From Rhodopseudomonas sp. AAP120 (GTDB lineage: Bacteria; Pseudomonadota; Alphaproteobacteria; Rhizobiales; Xanthobacteraceae), in contig NZ_LJIC01000041.1 in NCBI RefSeq assembly GCF_001295845.1, positions 1 to 56,770 on the forward strand: a stretch of DNA of 56,770 bases, read 5' to 3'. Every line of letters starts with the position of its first letter. The first letter of the stretch is position 1. The notes below the pieces were generated by a model that had not been told where the DNA came from, ran no database searches, and worked only from the letters and a program-made list of their open reading frames with translations. The position numbers were made by a program, and so were the translations under genes. Shown here piece by piece: positions 1 to 8,808 of this stretch.

Positions 1-594
1 GGCAAGCCGGTGATCGTCGTTGGTCACAGCATCGGCGGGTTTTTGCCGGGGCTGGCCGACAATGCGCGCGATATCGACCGCATGCTCACCGTCGGCGCGC
101 AGTATGCCTGGTGGCTAGATTACGTCGCGCATCGCCGGCTTGGCCTGTTCCTCAAATGGCACGTGGCCATGCCGGCTCTGACGTTGGCGTGCGGCTATTT
201 TCCGGGCCGCCGACTCGGCTGGCTCGAGGATCTGCCGGCGGGTGTCGCGCATGAGTGGAGTTTCCGCGGCCCGCGCTTCGAACGCAGCCATCCGCGAGCG
301 GAACGGCAAAGCGCGCTCGCCCGAATGGCAGCGGTCGCGGCACCGATCCTGGCGGTCGCCGTAGCGGACGACGAATTCGGAACCGCGCCGGCGATCCGCC
401 GCACGCTGCGATATTATGGCAATGCCGACCGGACCGCGGTGATGTTGCGGCCGGCGGATTACAGCCGGCAGAGCATTGGCCATTTCAGCCTGTTCCACGA
501 CAGCCACGCGTCCGGCTTCTGGATCGATTCCCTGCGATGGCTGCGCGATGGCGCCAATCCCTGGCCGGACCGCATCATCGACCACCGCGCCTGA
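1..594 (+). CDS. Alpha/beta fold hydrolase, 5' truncated by the window edge
   Basis: The frame is open from base 1 and ends at TGA 592-594, so the N-terminus lies outside the window and 197 residues are visible. The first residues contain the nucleophile elbow GHSIGG, the GxSxG signature of alpha/beta hydrolases. A likely catalytic Asp lies in the segment VAVADDEFG and a likely catalytic His in SIGHFSLFHD near the C-terminus. This layout resembles predicted hydrolases of the COG4757 type, whose substrates are unknown. I infer a serine hydrolase and cannot name a substrate. No operon partner is visible downstream; the tRNA-Ser gene follows on the other strand. Confidence 0.8.
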   Translation, partial: GKPVIVVGHSIGGFLPGLADNARDIDRMLTVGAQYAWWLDYVAHRRLGLFLKWHVAMPALTLACGYFPGRRLGWLEDLPAGVAHEWSFRGPRFERSHPRAERQSALARMAAVAAPILAVAVADDEFGTAPAIRRTLRYYGNADRTAVMLRPADYSRQSIGHFSLFHDSHASGFWIDSLRWLRDGANPWPDRIIDHRA

Positions 595-735
595 GCGCCG
601 CCCGTGTCGCGATCCGCAACGCGCCGTCGCCTTATAGAAGAGTCGATCGAGCTGCGCTGATGGGATGAGATTCGAACGGCCGAATCGAGGCGGGGAGTTC
701 GCCGGTCGGACGTGGATGATTCGGCTGCAAACTGG

Positions 736-826
736 CGGAGACGGAGGGATTCGAACCCTCGATAGGGCTTTACAACCCTATAACGGTTTAGCAAACCGCC
801 GCCTTCAGCCACTCGGCCACGTCTCC
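736..826 (-). tRNA. tRNA-Ser (anticodon GCU)
   Basis: On the minus strand a 7-bp acceptor stem (GGAGACG at 826-820 with CGTCTCC at 743-737) closes a class II tRNA with a long variable arm. The anticodon loop reads TTTGCTAAA, giving anticodon GCU, which decodes AGC/AGU. The T arm GGTTCGAATCC is canonical. The discriminator G is at 736 and a genome-encoded CCA follows at 735-733. Confidence 0.97.
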
Positions 827-1494
827 GGCTGGCCCGATATGCCCGACACGGTGGCGGGCCGCAAGCGGGATTCCTCGCTTGATAACCGAGACTTCCGGAT
901 CGGGCGTTGTTCTGCCCAATCTTCTTGCGCCTCGGGTGGCTGACCGGTCCGGCATCGTCGCACAACGTGGGAACTTCGCGCCCAGCGGCAGAGTGACTCC
1001 TCCGCTCCGGGACGAGTTCCCTGCGGCAGATTCGGGCCGGCTGCGAGGATTCGAATCTTAAAAGAGACAGTTTTCGGCCATGCCGGCGAGCCGCTCGACG
1101 GCTGATCGCGACCGTGGCGATTTTGTGCATAGCGGCATCGCGCTTCCCGAAGGGCCTAAAAAGTCCAACAGTTTCATGGTCTTGCGCGAGTTCCAGATCG
1201 GCCAAGCAGTGTTATTTGTGCAACACCCCCCTAAAAACGGCCGCACTCCGACCCTTCTGAGGCGTTCCTTTGTTGCGTGTGCATCACGCTTAGGTAATTC
1301 TCGTGACTGCGACGGAGGGGGGCATCCCGAGGTCGTCCCGTATTAGGTGGTTCGCTTAAGTCCCTCGCGTTCAGCGGGTGTGTCCGAAGGCGCGAAGCGG
1401 CTAGGCGGGTTTGATTGGGACAAGGGGACCACCCTGCGGGTGCCGCGTGCATCTGCGGAAGTAACCTTCCCAGAGAGCAAACTTGGAGGTTTAC
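827..1494. other. 668-nt gap between tRNA-Ser and the porin, probably porin promoter and leader
   Basis: No convincing gene is visible; open frames here are short and lack family features. The segment must contain the tRNA promoter (minus strand) and the porin promoter (plus strand). The only clear element is a strong Shine-Dalgarno GGAGGT at 1485-1490 just before the porin start. The composition is more AT-rich around 1050-1300 than in the flanking genes, which fits a regulatory region with a long untranslated leader. I could not assign -35/-10 boxes with confidence. Confidence 0.5.
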
Positions 1495-2964
1495 ATGAAG
1501 ATGGTTAAGGGCCTTTTCCTCGGCTCGGCGGCGGCTCTCGTTGCCATGAGCGGGGCGCAGGCGGCTGATCTCCCGTTGAAGGCCAAGGCGGTCGAATACG
1601 TGAAGGTCTGCTCGATCTACGGCGCCGGCTTCTACTACATCCCGGGCACCGACACCTGCATCAAGCTCGGCGGCTACCTGCGCGCTGACGCGACTCTCTA
1701 CGGTTCGTCGAACTATAACGCCCCGGCCTGGAACGGCGCGGCGGGTGCGAAGAGCCGCCTGGCGAACAACACCATCATGTACATGCGCCAGGATATCAAC
1801 ATCGATACGCGCACCGCGACCGAGTACGGCGTGGTCCGCACCTACTTCGATGCGAACTTCAACTGGGGTTCGGGCGGTGCTTCGGGCGGTTCGACCGGTA
1901 TCGCCAACGGCGGCCTCGGCGTGTACTACGCCTTCATCCAGTTCGCCGGGTTCACCTTCGGTAAGGCCGTGTCGCAGTTCGATACGCCCTGGACCGGTTA
2001 TCCGGGCAACAACACTTCGTTCCTGATCGGCGGCTACGACGACGTCACCGGCATCAACCAGGTGTCGTACACCGCGCAGTTCGGCAACGGCGTGTCGGCC
2101 GCGATCTCGCTCGAAGATCAATCCGGCTACCTGCAGTCGGCGCTGTACAACACCTCGGGCCTGACCCTCGCGGGCTTCGCTCAGGGCCAGTACGGCACCA
2201 ACTCCTACGCCGGCACGCAGATCCCCGACATCGTCGGTCAGGTTCGCGTCGACCAGGCCTGGGGCCTCTTCCAGGTGTCGGCTGCTGCGCACCAGGTTCG
2301 CGCCAGCTACTACAACACCGCTCTCGAGACCTCGGGCCACCCGAGCGACACGTGGGGCTACGCGGTGCAGGGCGCTCTGTCGATCAAGAACCTGCCGACC
2401 GGTCCCGGCGACAGCTTCAACATCACGGCGACCTACTCGAACGGCGCGACCCGTTACGTCATCGGCGGCGTGACCGGCAACTCGTTCTCGATCTATGGCA
2501 GCTCGAACATCGGCTACCAGAGCCTTGCGGTTGCGGCTGCGGCTGACGGCATCTTCGCCGGCACCGACATCACCAACGGCAGCGCGATCCAGAAGACGAA
2601 CGCTTGGGGCGTCCGTGGTGCGTTCAACCACAACTGGAACCCCTACTGGTCGACTTCGGTGTTCGGTTCGTACTCCGCCATCGACTACAACGGCACTGCG
2701 ACTGCTCTGATCTGCGGCGCCCCGGTTGCTGGCTTCTCGTGCAACCCGGACTTCAAGATCGCTCAGATCGGTACCGTCACCCGCTGGACCCCGGTCAAGA
2801 ACCTGACCCTGTCGGGCGAAGTGATGTACACCTACCTCGACCAGAGCTACAGCGGCACGCTCGCCCTTCCGGCGGTGGCTGCGGTTGCGAAGCCGGGCGC
2901 TGTGTACGAGTTCAAGGACCAGGGCGTCTGGAGCGGCAACCTCCGCGTTCAGCGCGTGTTCTGA
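1495..2964 (+). CDS. Alphaproteobacterial outer-membrane porin (Porin_2 family)
   Basis: This 489-residue protein begins with the signal peptide MKMVKGLFLGSAAALVAMSG, cleaved after AQA. A conserved porin start follows (VEYVKVC, a second Cys in TDTCIKLGGYLR), then many alternating aromatic/glycine beta strands. It ends in the beta-signal VQRVF with terminal Phe, as expected for BAM-dependent outer-membrane barrels. ATG 1495 is chosen because it opens the signal peptide and sits 4 nt after GGAGGT; ATG 1501 is an alternative with better spacing. Codon use is strongly biased to G/C-ending codons, as in highly expressed genes. It should form a trimeric general diffusion pore for small hydrophilic solutes. 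It is monocistronic, with a strong terminator right after the stop. Confidence 0.95.
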   Translation: MKMVKGLFLGSAAALVAMSGAQAADLPLKAKAVEYVKVCSIYGAGFYYIPGTDTCIKLGGYLRADATLYGSSNYNAPAWNGAAGAKSRLANNTIMYMRQDINIDTRTATEYGVVRTYFDANFNWGSGGASGGSTGIANGGLGVYYAFIQFAGFTFGKAVSQFDTPWTGYPGNNTSFLIGGYDDVTGINQVSYTAQFGNGVSAAISLEDQSGYLQSALYNTSGLTLAGFAQGQYGTNSYAGTQIPDIVGQVRVDQAWGLFQVSAAAHQVRASYYNTALETSGHPSDTWGYAVQGALSIKNLPTGPGDSFNITATYSNGATRYVIGGVTGNSFSIYGSSNIGYQSLAVAAAADGIFAGTDITNGSAIQKTNAWGVRGAFNHNWNPYWSTSVFGSYSAIDYNGTATALICGAPVAGFSCNPDFKIAQIGTVTRWTPVKNLTLSGEVMYTYLDQSYSGTLALPAVAAVAKPGAVYEFKDQGVWSGNLRVQRVF

Positions 2965-2994
2965 TCTGATCGTTCCGCAAGGAACGTTCTGCGA

Positions 2995-3023
2995 AACCCC
3001 GGCGGGCAACCGCCGGGGTTTTT
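2995..3023 (+). terminator. Rho-independent terminator of the porin gene
   Basis: An 11-bp GC-rich stem (AACCCCGGCGG at 2995-3005 with CCGCCGGGGTT at 3010-3020) closes a GCAA tetraloop and runs into a T-rich tract. It lies about 30 nt after the porin stop. Confidence 0.93.
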
Positions 3024-3207
3024 CGTTGTGAGCAGACGGTGATGATGGCGCGCTGACGGCGCCGCGCGAGATGACCCGCCCGAGCTTGAACCGACTTATA
3101 GTGATGAAAAGAGGCCGCGCGCGGCAGCCGACCGGGCGGGGGCCACGTGTCCCGAGCGTCCGCCGCAATCGGCCGCGTCGACGGGAACGGTGCTGGTCGG
3201 GCGGCTC

Positions 3208-5496
3208 TTATTCGACCTTGGCGGCGCCGCGGCGCAGGTCGGCGTCGATCTGCAGCCGGCTGCCACCGCCGAATCGCGCCCGATACACCTGAAGGTTCTC
3301 CATGATCCGCTGTACGTAGTTGCGCGTTTCGGAGAACGGAATCAGTTCGACCCAATCGACCGCGTCGACCTTCGGATCGCGCGGGTCGCCGTAGCGCTCC
3401 ACCCATTTCCGCACGCTGCCGCGACCGGCATTGTAGGCGGCGAAGGTCATGATGTAGGAGCCGCGATAATCGTCGAGCAGACCGCCGAGTTCGGCGGCGC
3501 CGAGCGCGGCATTGTAGACCGAATCGGTCTTCAGGCGCTGCAGGTCGTAGCTGCAACCATGGCGACGGCAGACATACTTCGCCGCGTCGGGCGTTACCTG
3601 CATCAGGCCGTAGGCCTGAGCCGGCGAAACGACGGCGGGATTGAAGCCGCTCTCCTGCCGGGCGATCGCATACACAATGGCGCGTTCGACCTCGGGACCG
3701 ATTTGCCGGAATTGCGGAATCCCCGCCATCGGGTAGGCGTAGTGATCGAACGGCAGACCGCGGTTCAGCGCCGCCTTGCCGACCAGCAGCATTGCACGCC
3801 CATCGTTGTTGCGAGCGGCGAGTTCGGAGAGCCCGAGCAGGGCGTCGACATCGCCGTTCTCGCCGACATCGGCGAAGATCGGAATGGCGACGTCACCTTC
3901 GCCGATCGCGTACAGCAGCTGCACGGCGCGCACCACCTCGAGGCGCTCGACGCCGCGTCCCTGGCTCGACGGCTGGCCGTTGAGGTCGAGCTGCGGCAGG
4001 CCGAGCTTGGCGCGCGCGAGCTGGCCGTAATAGCTGGTCGACTGCGCGGCCGCGGCCGAGTAGGCGGCGCGGGCGTCCTGGGTCCGGCCGATCGCCTCGG
4101 CGGCGCGACCCTGCCAGTAGCCGGCGCGAGCGAGCGCGGTGGGATTGGTGGTGTCGGTCCCGATTCGGGCGAAGTGCTGCGCGGCGGTGGCGGGATCGTT
4201 GAGGAAGCGCAGCGCGATCCAGCCCGCGGTGAATTCGTGCTCGGTCTTGTAGACCTCGCGCGTCGGCGTCGCGGCGTTGCGCGCCACCAGATAGGCGAGG
4301 CGGTAATCACCGATGTCGATCAGCTTGCGCGCCAGCAGCCGCCGCTCGATCCACCATTCGTCGAGATTGTACAGCCGGTTCGGATCGCGCGGCACCGTCA
4401 GCATCAGCCGGCCGGCCTCGGCGATCTTCTCGTCCCGGCGCAGCAGCTGAATCCGCGCGAACATGTAGCCGGGATCGCTGTGCAGATCCGACGGCACCGC
4501 ATCGAGTAGCGCCTTGCCCTGCGGCGACTTGTTGTCGACGGCGAGCCGGGCCTTGCCGAGCGCGAACTGAGCGGCGCTGAGCCGTTTTGCCGCGCGCAGC
4601 CCGGGTTCGTTGTCGTTGCCGTAGAGAAACGCGTCCATGCGCGCCTTGTGGTCGGCCGGCGTCAGCAACGCGCCGAACATCTCGATCGCGGTGGTCTCGT
4701 TGGCGGCGGACATGGTGTCGTTGCGCCAGGCGTCGCGCACCAGCTGCTCGGCGGTGCGGCGATCGCCGCGCGCCAGCACGGCGCGCGCCAACGCCAGCTT
4801 GCCCTTGGCCGACAGCGGCGTCTCGCCCTCGAAATAAGCGAGCACCGCCGCGTCGTCGCGCTTGTCGTCCCACAGTGCGGCCTCGGCGCGGCGGCGGAAG
4901 AAGGTCTGCGACGGCCAGCTCGGATTGGCGCGGACGAAGGCGCGGTAGCGCTCGACGCTCGCGCCGTTGTACTCCGCGCGCAGGATGACCCACTCGGCAA
5001 GCTTGCGGGCGAGCGGATCGGAGATCGTGTCGGCGACCGGCGTCGCGTCACCGGCCTTGCGCTTGCGGACCAGCTCGATGACGTTCTCCAGCGCGTCCGC
5101 ATCGGCTTGCGACGTCTGGCTCGTGGTCGCCACCGCCGATCGGGTCGCTGGTTTGCGTGTGACGATCGGCGGCCCGCCCTGAGGCCGCGGCACCGCGATC
5201 GGGGCGGTAGGCGCGGCATTGGCGAGCTGGCCGGATGGTTTCGGCACGGAGGCGACCGTCCCGGGGGCCGTCTTCGGCACGATGCTGCGCGAAATCGGGC
5301 GTGGCTTGGGCAGCGGGACGTGCTTCGGCGCCGCTTGGGCCGCGATCGACCATCCGCTCAGGCCGACGCTCAGCGCCAGCGTCGCCGTCGAGACGCGCAG
5401 CGCTGACGCGAAGGCAGTCACGCGTCGGATGGATCGATGATCAGGCAATCTCGCTGGTCCCAGGTGAGCGGGCGATTCGTGGGATTCTGTCAGCAT
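3208..5496 (-). CDS. Soluble lytic murein transglycosylase (SLT family)
   Basis: This 762-residue periplasmic enzyme is predicted to cleave the MurNAc-GlcNAc bond and form 1,6-anhydromuropeptides. A signal sequence and a Pro-rich linker precede a long alpha-helical superhelical region (roughly residues 140-580) and a C-terminal SLT domain. The catalytic Glu is E615 in ARQESGF, followed by YGLMQVTP and AAYNAG, the standard goose-lysozyme-type motifs. The first in-frame ATG is at 5496. A GTG about 25 codons later (near 5421) would give a more compact signal peptide, so the start is uncertain. It stands alone, divergent from the exporter gene at 5717. Confidence 0.92.
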   Translation of the reverse strand: MLTESHESPAHLGPARLPDHRSIRRVTAFASALRVSTATLALSVGLSGWSIAAQAAPKHVPLPKPRPISRSIVPKTAPGTVASVPKPSGQLANAAPTAPIAVPRPQGGPPIVTRKPATRSAVATTSQTSQADADALENVIELVRKRKAGDATPVADTISDPLARKLAEWVILRAEYNGASVERYRAFVRANPSWPSQTFFRRRAEAALWDDKRDDAAVLAYFEGETPLSAKGKLALARAVLARGDRRTAEQLVRDAWRNDTMSAANETTAIEMFGALLTPADHKARMDAFLYGNDNEPGLRAAKRLSAAQFALGKARLAVDNKSPQGKALLDAVPSDLHSDPGYMFARIQLLRRDEKIAEAGRLMLTVPRDPNRLYNLDEWWIERRLLARKLIDIGDYRLAYLVARNAATPTREVYKTEHEFTAGWIALRFLNDPATAAQHFARIGTDTTNPTALARAGYWQGRAAEAIGRTQDARAAYSAAAAQSTSYYGQLARAKLGLPQLDLNGQPSSQGRGVERLEVVRAVQLLYAIGEGDVAIPIFADVGENGDVDALLGLSELAARNNDGRAMLLVGKAALNRGLPFDHYAYPMAGIPQFRQIGPEVERAIVYAIARQESGFNPAVVSPAQAYGLMQVTPDAAKYVCRRHGCSYDLQRLKTDSVYNAALGAAELGGLLDDYRGSYIMTFAAYNAGRGSVRKWVERYGDPRDPKVDAVDWVELIPFSETRNYVQRIMENLQVYRARFGGGSRLQIDADLRRGAAKVE

Positions 5497-5716
5497 CGGC
5501 TGAACAAGTGAAGGCGTTCGGGTGTCCCGGAACGTACGCTGCTTCCGGTTGCAGCCGATCAGAGCGGCGAAAACACGGCAAATCGCTCACTGCTGCGTGA
5601 CGCGGACGCCGCACGCGACGAAATGACTCGTTCGCGCCGTGCTGCTTTTGCGGTGGCCGCGGCCATGCTTTTCAGTCATCGTCGTTCGAAAAGAAACAAC
5701 AAGGGGCGACGCCGAG

Positions 5717-6616
5717 ATGACGACGTTTGAAGCCGCGCCGGCGCGCGGGCGCATGTCGCCGGCGGGGCTGGCCTTCCTCGCCGTGGCGTCGATCGGCTGG
5801 GGCCTCAATTTTCCGATCATGAAGCATCTTCTCACCGAATGGCCGCCGCTGACGTCGCGCGGCCTGTCCGGCATTGTCGGCGCTTTGGCATTGGCGGCGA
5901 TCGCCTGGGGGCGCGGGCAGGCATTGCGTGTGCCGCGCGTCCTATGGTCGCGACTGTTGCTGGTGTCGCTGCTCAACATCGGAGGTTGGGTCGCCTTCAT
6001 GGGGCTGGCGCTGCTGTGGCTGCGCGCCAGCGACGCCGCCGTGCTGGGCGTGTCGATTCCGCTGTGGGTGGCGCTGGTCGCGTGGCCGGTCCTCGGCGAG
6101 CGACTGTCACCGACCCGCGCTGTGGCGTTGCTCGTCGCGCTCGGCGGCATTGCGGTGCTGATCGGTGGCGGCGGCCTGGATGCCAGCGTCGACAAGCTGC
6201 CCGGCATTCTCTGCGCGATCGCCGGCGCGATCTGCGTCGCTTTGGGCACCGTACTGACCAAGCATTTTCCGCTGTCCCTGCCGCCGCTGTCGCTCGCGGC
6301 CTGGCAGGTCGGCCTCGGCTGCATTCCGGTGGCGATCGCGGGGCTCGCATGGGAGGAGGCGCATGTCGCGGCGCTGTCGGTTAGCGGCTGGGCGTCGATG
6401 ATCTATATGACGCTGGTGCAGTTCTGTGTCTGCTACGTGTGCTGGTTCGCGGCGCTGCAGCGCCTGCCGGCGGCGACGGCGTCGATCGGCACGCTGCTGG
6501 TGCCGGTGGTCGGCGTGCTGGCGGCTGCAGTCATGCTGCAGGAATCACTTGGGCTCCGCGAGGTCGTGGCGCTCGCCGTGACGCTCGGCAGCGTCGCGGT
6601 CGCGCTGCGGTCGTAG
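5717..6616 (+). CDS. EamA/DMT-family transporter
   Basis: This 299-residue protein has about ten hydrophobic helices arranged as two EamA repeats. The first includes GLNFPIMKHLL and the second VQFCVCYVCWFAALQRLPA, with the glycine-rich and E-rich helix boundaries (VLGERLSP, LQESLGLRE) typical of drug/metabolite exporters in the inner membrane. The start ATG 5717 follows AAGGGG at 5701-5706. The open frame extends further upstream, but that part is arginine-rich and unlike the family. The substrate cannot be predicted. It is monocistronic and converges on the BA14K gene. Confidence 0.88.
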   Translation: MTTFEAAPARGRMSPAGLAFLAVASIGWGLNFPIMKHLLTEWPPLTSRGLSGIVGALALAAIAWGRGQALRVPRVLWSRLLLVSLLNIGGWVAFMGLALLWLRASDAAVLGVSIPLWVALVAWPVLGERLSPTRAVALLVALGGIAVLIGGGGLDASVDKLPGILCAIAGAICVALGTVLTKHFPLSLPPLSLAAWQVGLGCIPVAIAGLAWEEAHVAALSVSGWASMIYMTLVQFCVCYVCWFAALQRLPAATASIGTLLVPVVGVLAAAVMLQESLGLREVVALAVTLGSVAVALRS

Positions 6617-6620
6617 TGGC

Positions 6621-6651
6621 AAAGAAAAACGGCGCCCCGAGAGGCGCCGTT
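6621..6651 (-). terminator. Terminator of the BA14K gene, shared between convergent genes
   Basis: A 9-bp perfect stem (AACGGCGCC at 6628-6636 with GGCGCCGTT at 6643-6651) is followed on the minus strand by TTTTTCTTT. That tract makes it an intrinsic terminator for the leftward gene. In the plus direction no T tract follows, so it would act weakly there. Confidence 0.85.
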
Positions 6652-6673
6652 CGCGGTTGGGATGAGGCCGTTG

Positions 6674-7303
6674 TTACGGGCAGGGGTGCCGCTTGCCGTC
6701 GTAGCCCAGATACGTGCCCGAGGCCGGGTCGTAGGACTTGAAGCGCTGCGAGCAGTAGGCGTCGTCGCGATCGCCGCCACCCGGCACGACTGCGACCGTC
6801 GGCTCGTCGTAATAGCCGTAATCGTACGCATAGGGGTCGTTGTAGTAGTAGGACGATCCGAAGCCGAACGCGCCCGCATAGGCGCCCGGCCAGTATCCGC
6901 CGCCACGCCAATGGCGATGGCCGCCATGCCAGCCGCCGCCCTGCCAACCGCCGCGACCATAGCCGCCGCCATAGCGCGGTCCGCCTCTCATCGCTGGGCC
7001 GGGTCCGACATTGCCGCCGCCGCGAGCGACCGCGCCGCCGATTCCGAAGCCGCCACCACCGCGCGCAGCGCCGATCGCGGCACCGCCGACGCCAGCACGT
7101 CCGCCGCCCATTGCGGCGCCCATGCCTCCACCGCCACCGCCGCCGCCCATCGCGGCACCGCCGCCACCACCACCACCGCCGCCGCCTCCGCCACCAGCGA
7201 CGGCCCCGCCGATGCCTTGGGCATGGCTCAGGCCGGTGGTCGCGAGCGGCATGGCGATCGCCAGCGCGGCCACGGCAGTCAAGGTTTTGAAGTTCAACAT
7301 CAT
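6674..7303 (-). CDS. BA14K-family glycine-rich secreted protein
   Basis: This protein of about 209 residues has a signal peptide (MLNFKTLTAVAALAIAMPLA, cleavage near SHA-QG). A very glycine-rich middle of about 130 residues contains runs of up to 13 Gly, then a Tyr/Gly/Trp/His-rich segment. The C-terminus is a BA14K motif with paired cysteines (YCSQRFKSYDP, then HPCP). BA14K is named after a Brucella immunoreactive protein with lectin-like activity; its role here is unknown. The start is ATG 7303 or ATG 7300, because GGAG lies just before them; a longer frame upstream lacks signal-peptide logic. The C-terminus closely matches that of the protein at 28044-28406. Confidence 0.8.
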   Translation of the reverse strand: MMLNFKTLTAVAALAIAMPLATTGLSHAQGIGGAVAGGGGGGGGGGGGGAAMGGGGGGGGMGAAMGGGRAGVGGAAIGAARGGGGFGIGGAVARGGGNVGPGPAMRGGPRYGGGYGRGGWQGGGWHGGHRHWRGGGYWPGAYAGAFGFGSSYYYNDPYAYDYGYYDEPTVAVVPGGGDRDDAYCSQRFKSYDPASGTYLGYDGKRHPCP

Positions 7304-7529
7304 CGGCTCCATCAATGGGATCTTTTGATTGAAACAAGGTTCGAAGCCACAACACGCAGGAGCGTGCGTCGTTCCGGTCTGTTCTCCCTGGTCGCCACCT
7401 TGGCACGAACAACCTGACGCCATGCTGAACGGAAGTTCCAGCATCGGAACTGCGCCCTGGTGTTCGAAACCAGTCGCAACGGCTGGACATTCGTCCCGGC
7501 GGGTGGCATCAGGGAAAGTGTTGCCGCCC

Positions 7530-7952
7530 ATGGATGCGCTCATGAAACTGTTTCTACTGCGGATTTTCACCTGGTGGTCGGGCTTTACGTTCGGCACCCA
7601 GCTTTGGACCTGGCGGTTCGGGGAGCTGGTCGGCACCGACGAGGCCGGCAACCGCTATTTCCGAACCAAGGGCGGCAAGATCGACCCGACGCTCGGCTTC
7701 GAGCGCCGCTGGGTGCTGTACAACGGCTATGCAGAGGCGACCCGGATTCCGCCGGCGTGGCATGCCTGGATGCACCACATCGTCGATGTGCCGCCGACCG
7801 AAGAGACCTATCAGGCGCGTGAGTGGGAAAAGCCGCACCATCCGAATCTGACCGGCACGCCTTACGCGTACCGGCCGTCCGGCTCGACCCTGGCGGCGGG
7901 TCGCCGTCCCAAGGCGACCGGTGACTACCAGGCTTGGACGCCGGGCAACTGA
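7530..7952 (+). CDS. NDUFA12-like NADH:ubiquinone oxidoreductase accessory subunit
   Basis: This protein of about 140 residues contains LWTWRFGELVGTDEAGNRYF, then RRWVLYNG and PPAWHAWMHH. These are the hallmark segments of the NDUFA12/B17.2 family, a supernumerary subunit of alphaproteobacterial and mitochondrial complex I at the peripheral arm. ATG 7530 and ATG 7542 are both possible starts, and neither has a strong ribosome site. The C-terminus is Pro/Gly-rich and probably disordered. In related genomes this gene typically sits next to the DUF2155 gene; here a five-gene block separates them. Confidence 0.92.
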   Translation: MDALMKLFLLRIFTWWSGFTFGTQLWTWRFGELVGTDEAGNRYFRTKGGKIDPTLGFERRWVLYNGYAEATRIPPAWHAWMHHIVDVPPTEETYQAREWEKPHHPNLTGTPYAYRPSGSTLAAGRRPKATGDYQAWTPGN

Positions 7953-7994
7953 GCCGCGGCATCCGCAGCTTCGGATCACGGACTGGACGGCGGC

Positions 7995-8699
7995 TCAGGC
8001 CGCCGTTTCTGTTTCCGCCTCGAGCCGCCGCGCGGCGCGGGCCAAAGCTTCGCTCCGGCTCTGCCGCGCGCCCTGCATCCGCGAACGCAGCAGCTCGACC
8101 ACTTCCTTTGGCGCGGTGTCGGGCGAACCGGCGTTGAACGGCGGCGCGGGGTTGTATTCCAGCATCAATTGAATGGCCTGCGCGGTGCCACGGTCGGCGA
8201 GCAGCGCCGCCAGGGTCAGCGCGAAGTCGATTCCCGCGGTGACCCCGCCGCCGGTGATCCGGTTACGGTCGATGCAGACGCGGCTGCGGTCCGGGATGGC
8301 CCCGAAGGCCGCGAGGTCGTCCACCGCCGACCAGTGCGTCGTCGCGCGATAGCCGCGCAGCAGGCCGGCCGCGGCCAGCACGAGCGCGCCGGTGCAGACC
8401 GAGGTGATGTAGCGCGCGCCCGGCGCCTGCTGCCGCAGGAAGGCAAGCGTCGCCTCGTCATTGATCATATCGTCGGCGCCCGATCCGCCGGGGACGCAGA
8501 TCACATCGAGCTGCGGACACGCGGCGAAGCTGACGGTCGGCGGTAGCGACAGCACGGTGTCGCTCGACACCGTCTCCATCGTCTTGGCGGCAAGATGCAC
8601 GGTCGCGCCGGGGACGCGTGAGAACACCTGAAGCGGGCCGGTGAGATCGAGCTGTGTGACCTTGGGAAACAGCAGCAAGCCGATCTGAAGTGCGCTCAT
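7995..8699 (-). CDS. DJ-1/PfpI-family protein, isonitrile hydratase-like
   Basis: This 234-residue single-domain protein has the class I glutamine amidotransferase-like fold. The nucleophile elbow is SVCTGA with C102, and the N-terminal segment QLDLTGPLQVFSRVPGA closely resembles isonitrile hydratase (InhA), which hydrates isonitriles to N-formamides. Length and Cys position match that enzyme, so I infer hydratase-like chemistry in the cytoplasm. ATG 8699 is preceded by AGGAGG, which decides the start. It is divergent from the GlxA-type regulator at 8809 with a 109-bp shared promoter region, a common enzyme-regulator arrangement. Confidence 0.85.
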   Translation of the reverse strand: MSALQIGLLLFPKVTQLDLTGPLQVFSRVPGATVHLAAKTMETVSSDTVLSLPPTVSFAACPQLDVICVPGGSGADDMINDEATLAFLRQQAPGARYITSVCTGALVLAAAGLLRGYRATTHWSAVDDLAAFGAIPDRSRVCIDRNRITGGGVTAGIDFALTLAALLADRGTAQAIQLMLEYNPAPPFNAGSPDTAPKEVVELLRSRMQGARQSRSEALARAARRLEAETETAA

Positions 8700-8808
8700 C
8701 GAAAGCCTCCTCATTGTCCGATGCGTCGTCCTTGACGCGATTATCCTGGCATGATCGGCTGATGTCCGAAATGACCAATAACCCTCAATTCGAGACATCC
8801 GGTACGGC

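Noticed and set aside
1231-3168. Long minus-strand open frame (645 codons) opposite the porin
   Set aside because: It is Arg/Val/Ala-rich with no family motif, and the opposite strand carries a clear porin with signal peptide, ribosome site and terminator. Stop codons are rare on the antisense of highly biased genes in GC-rich DNA.
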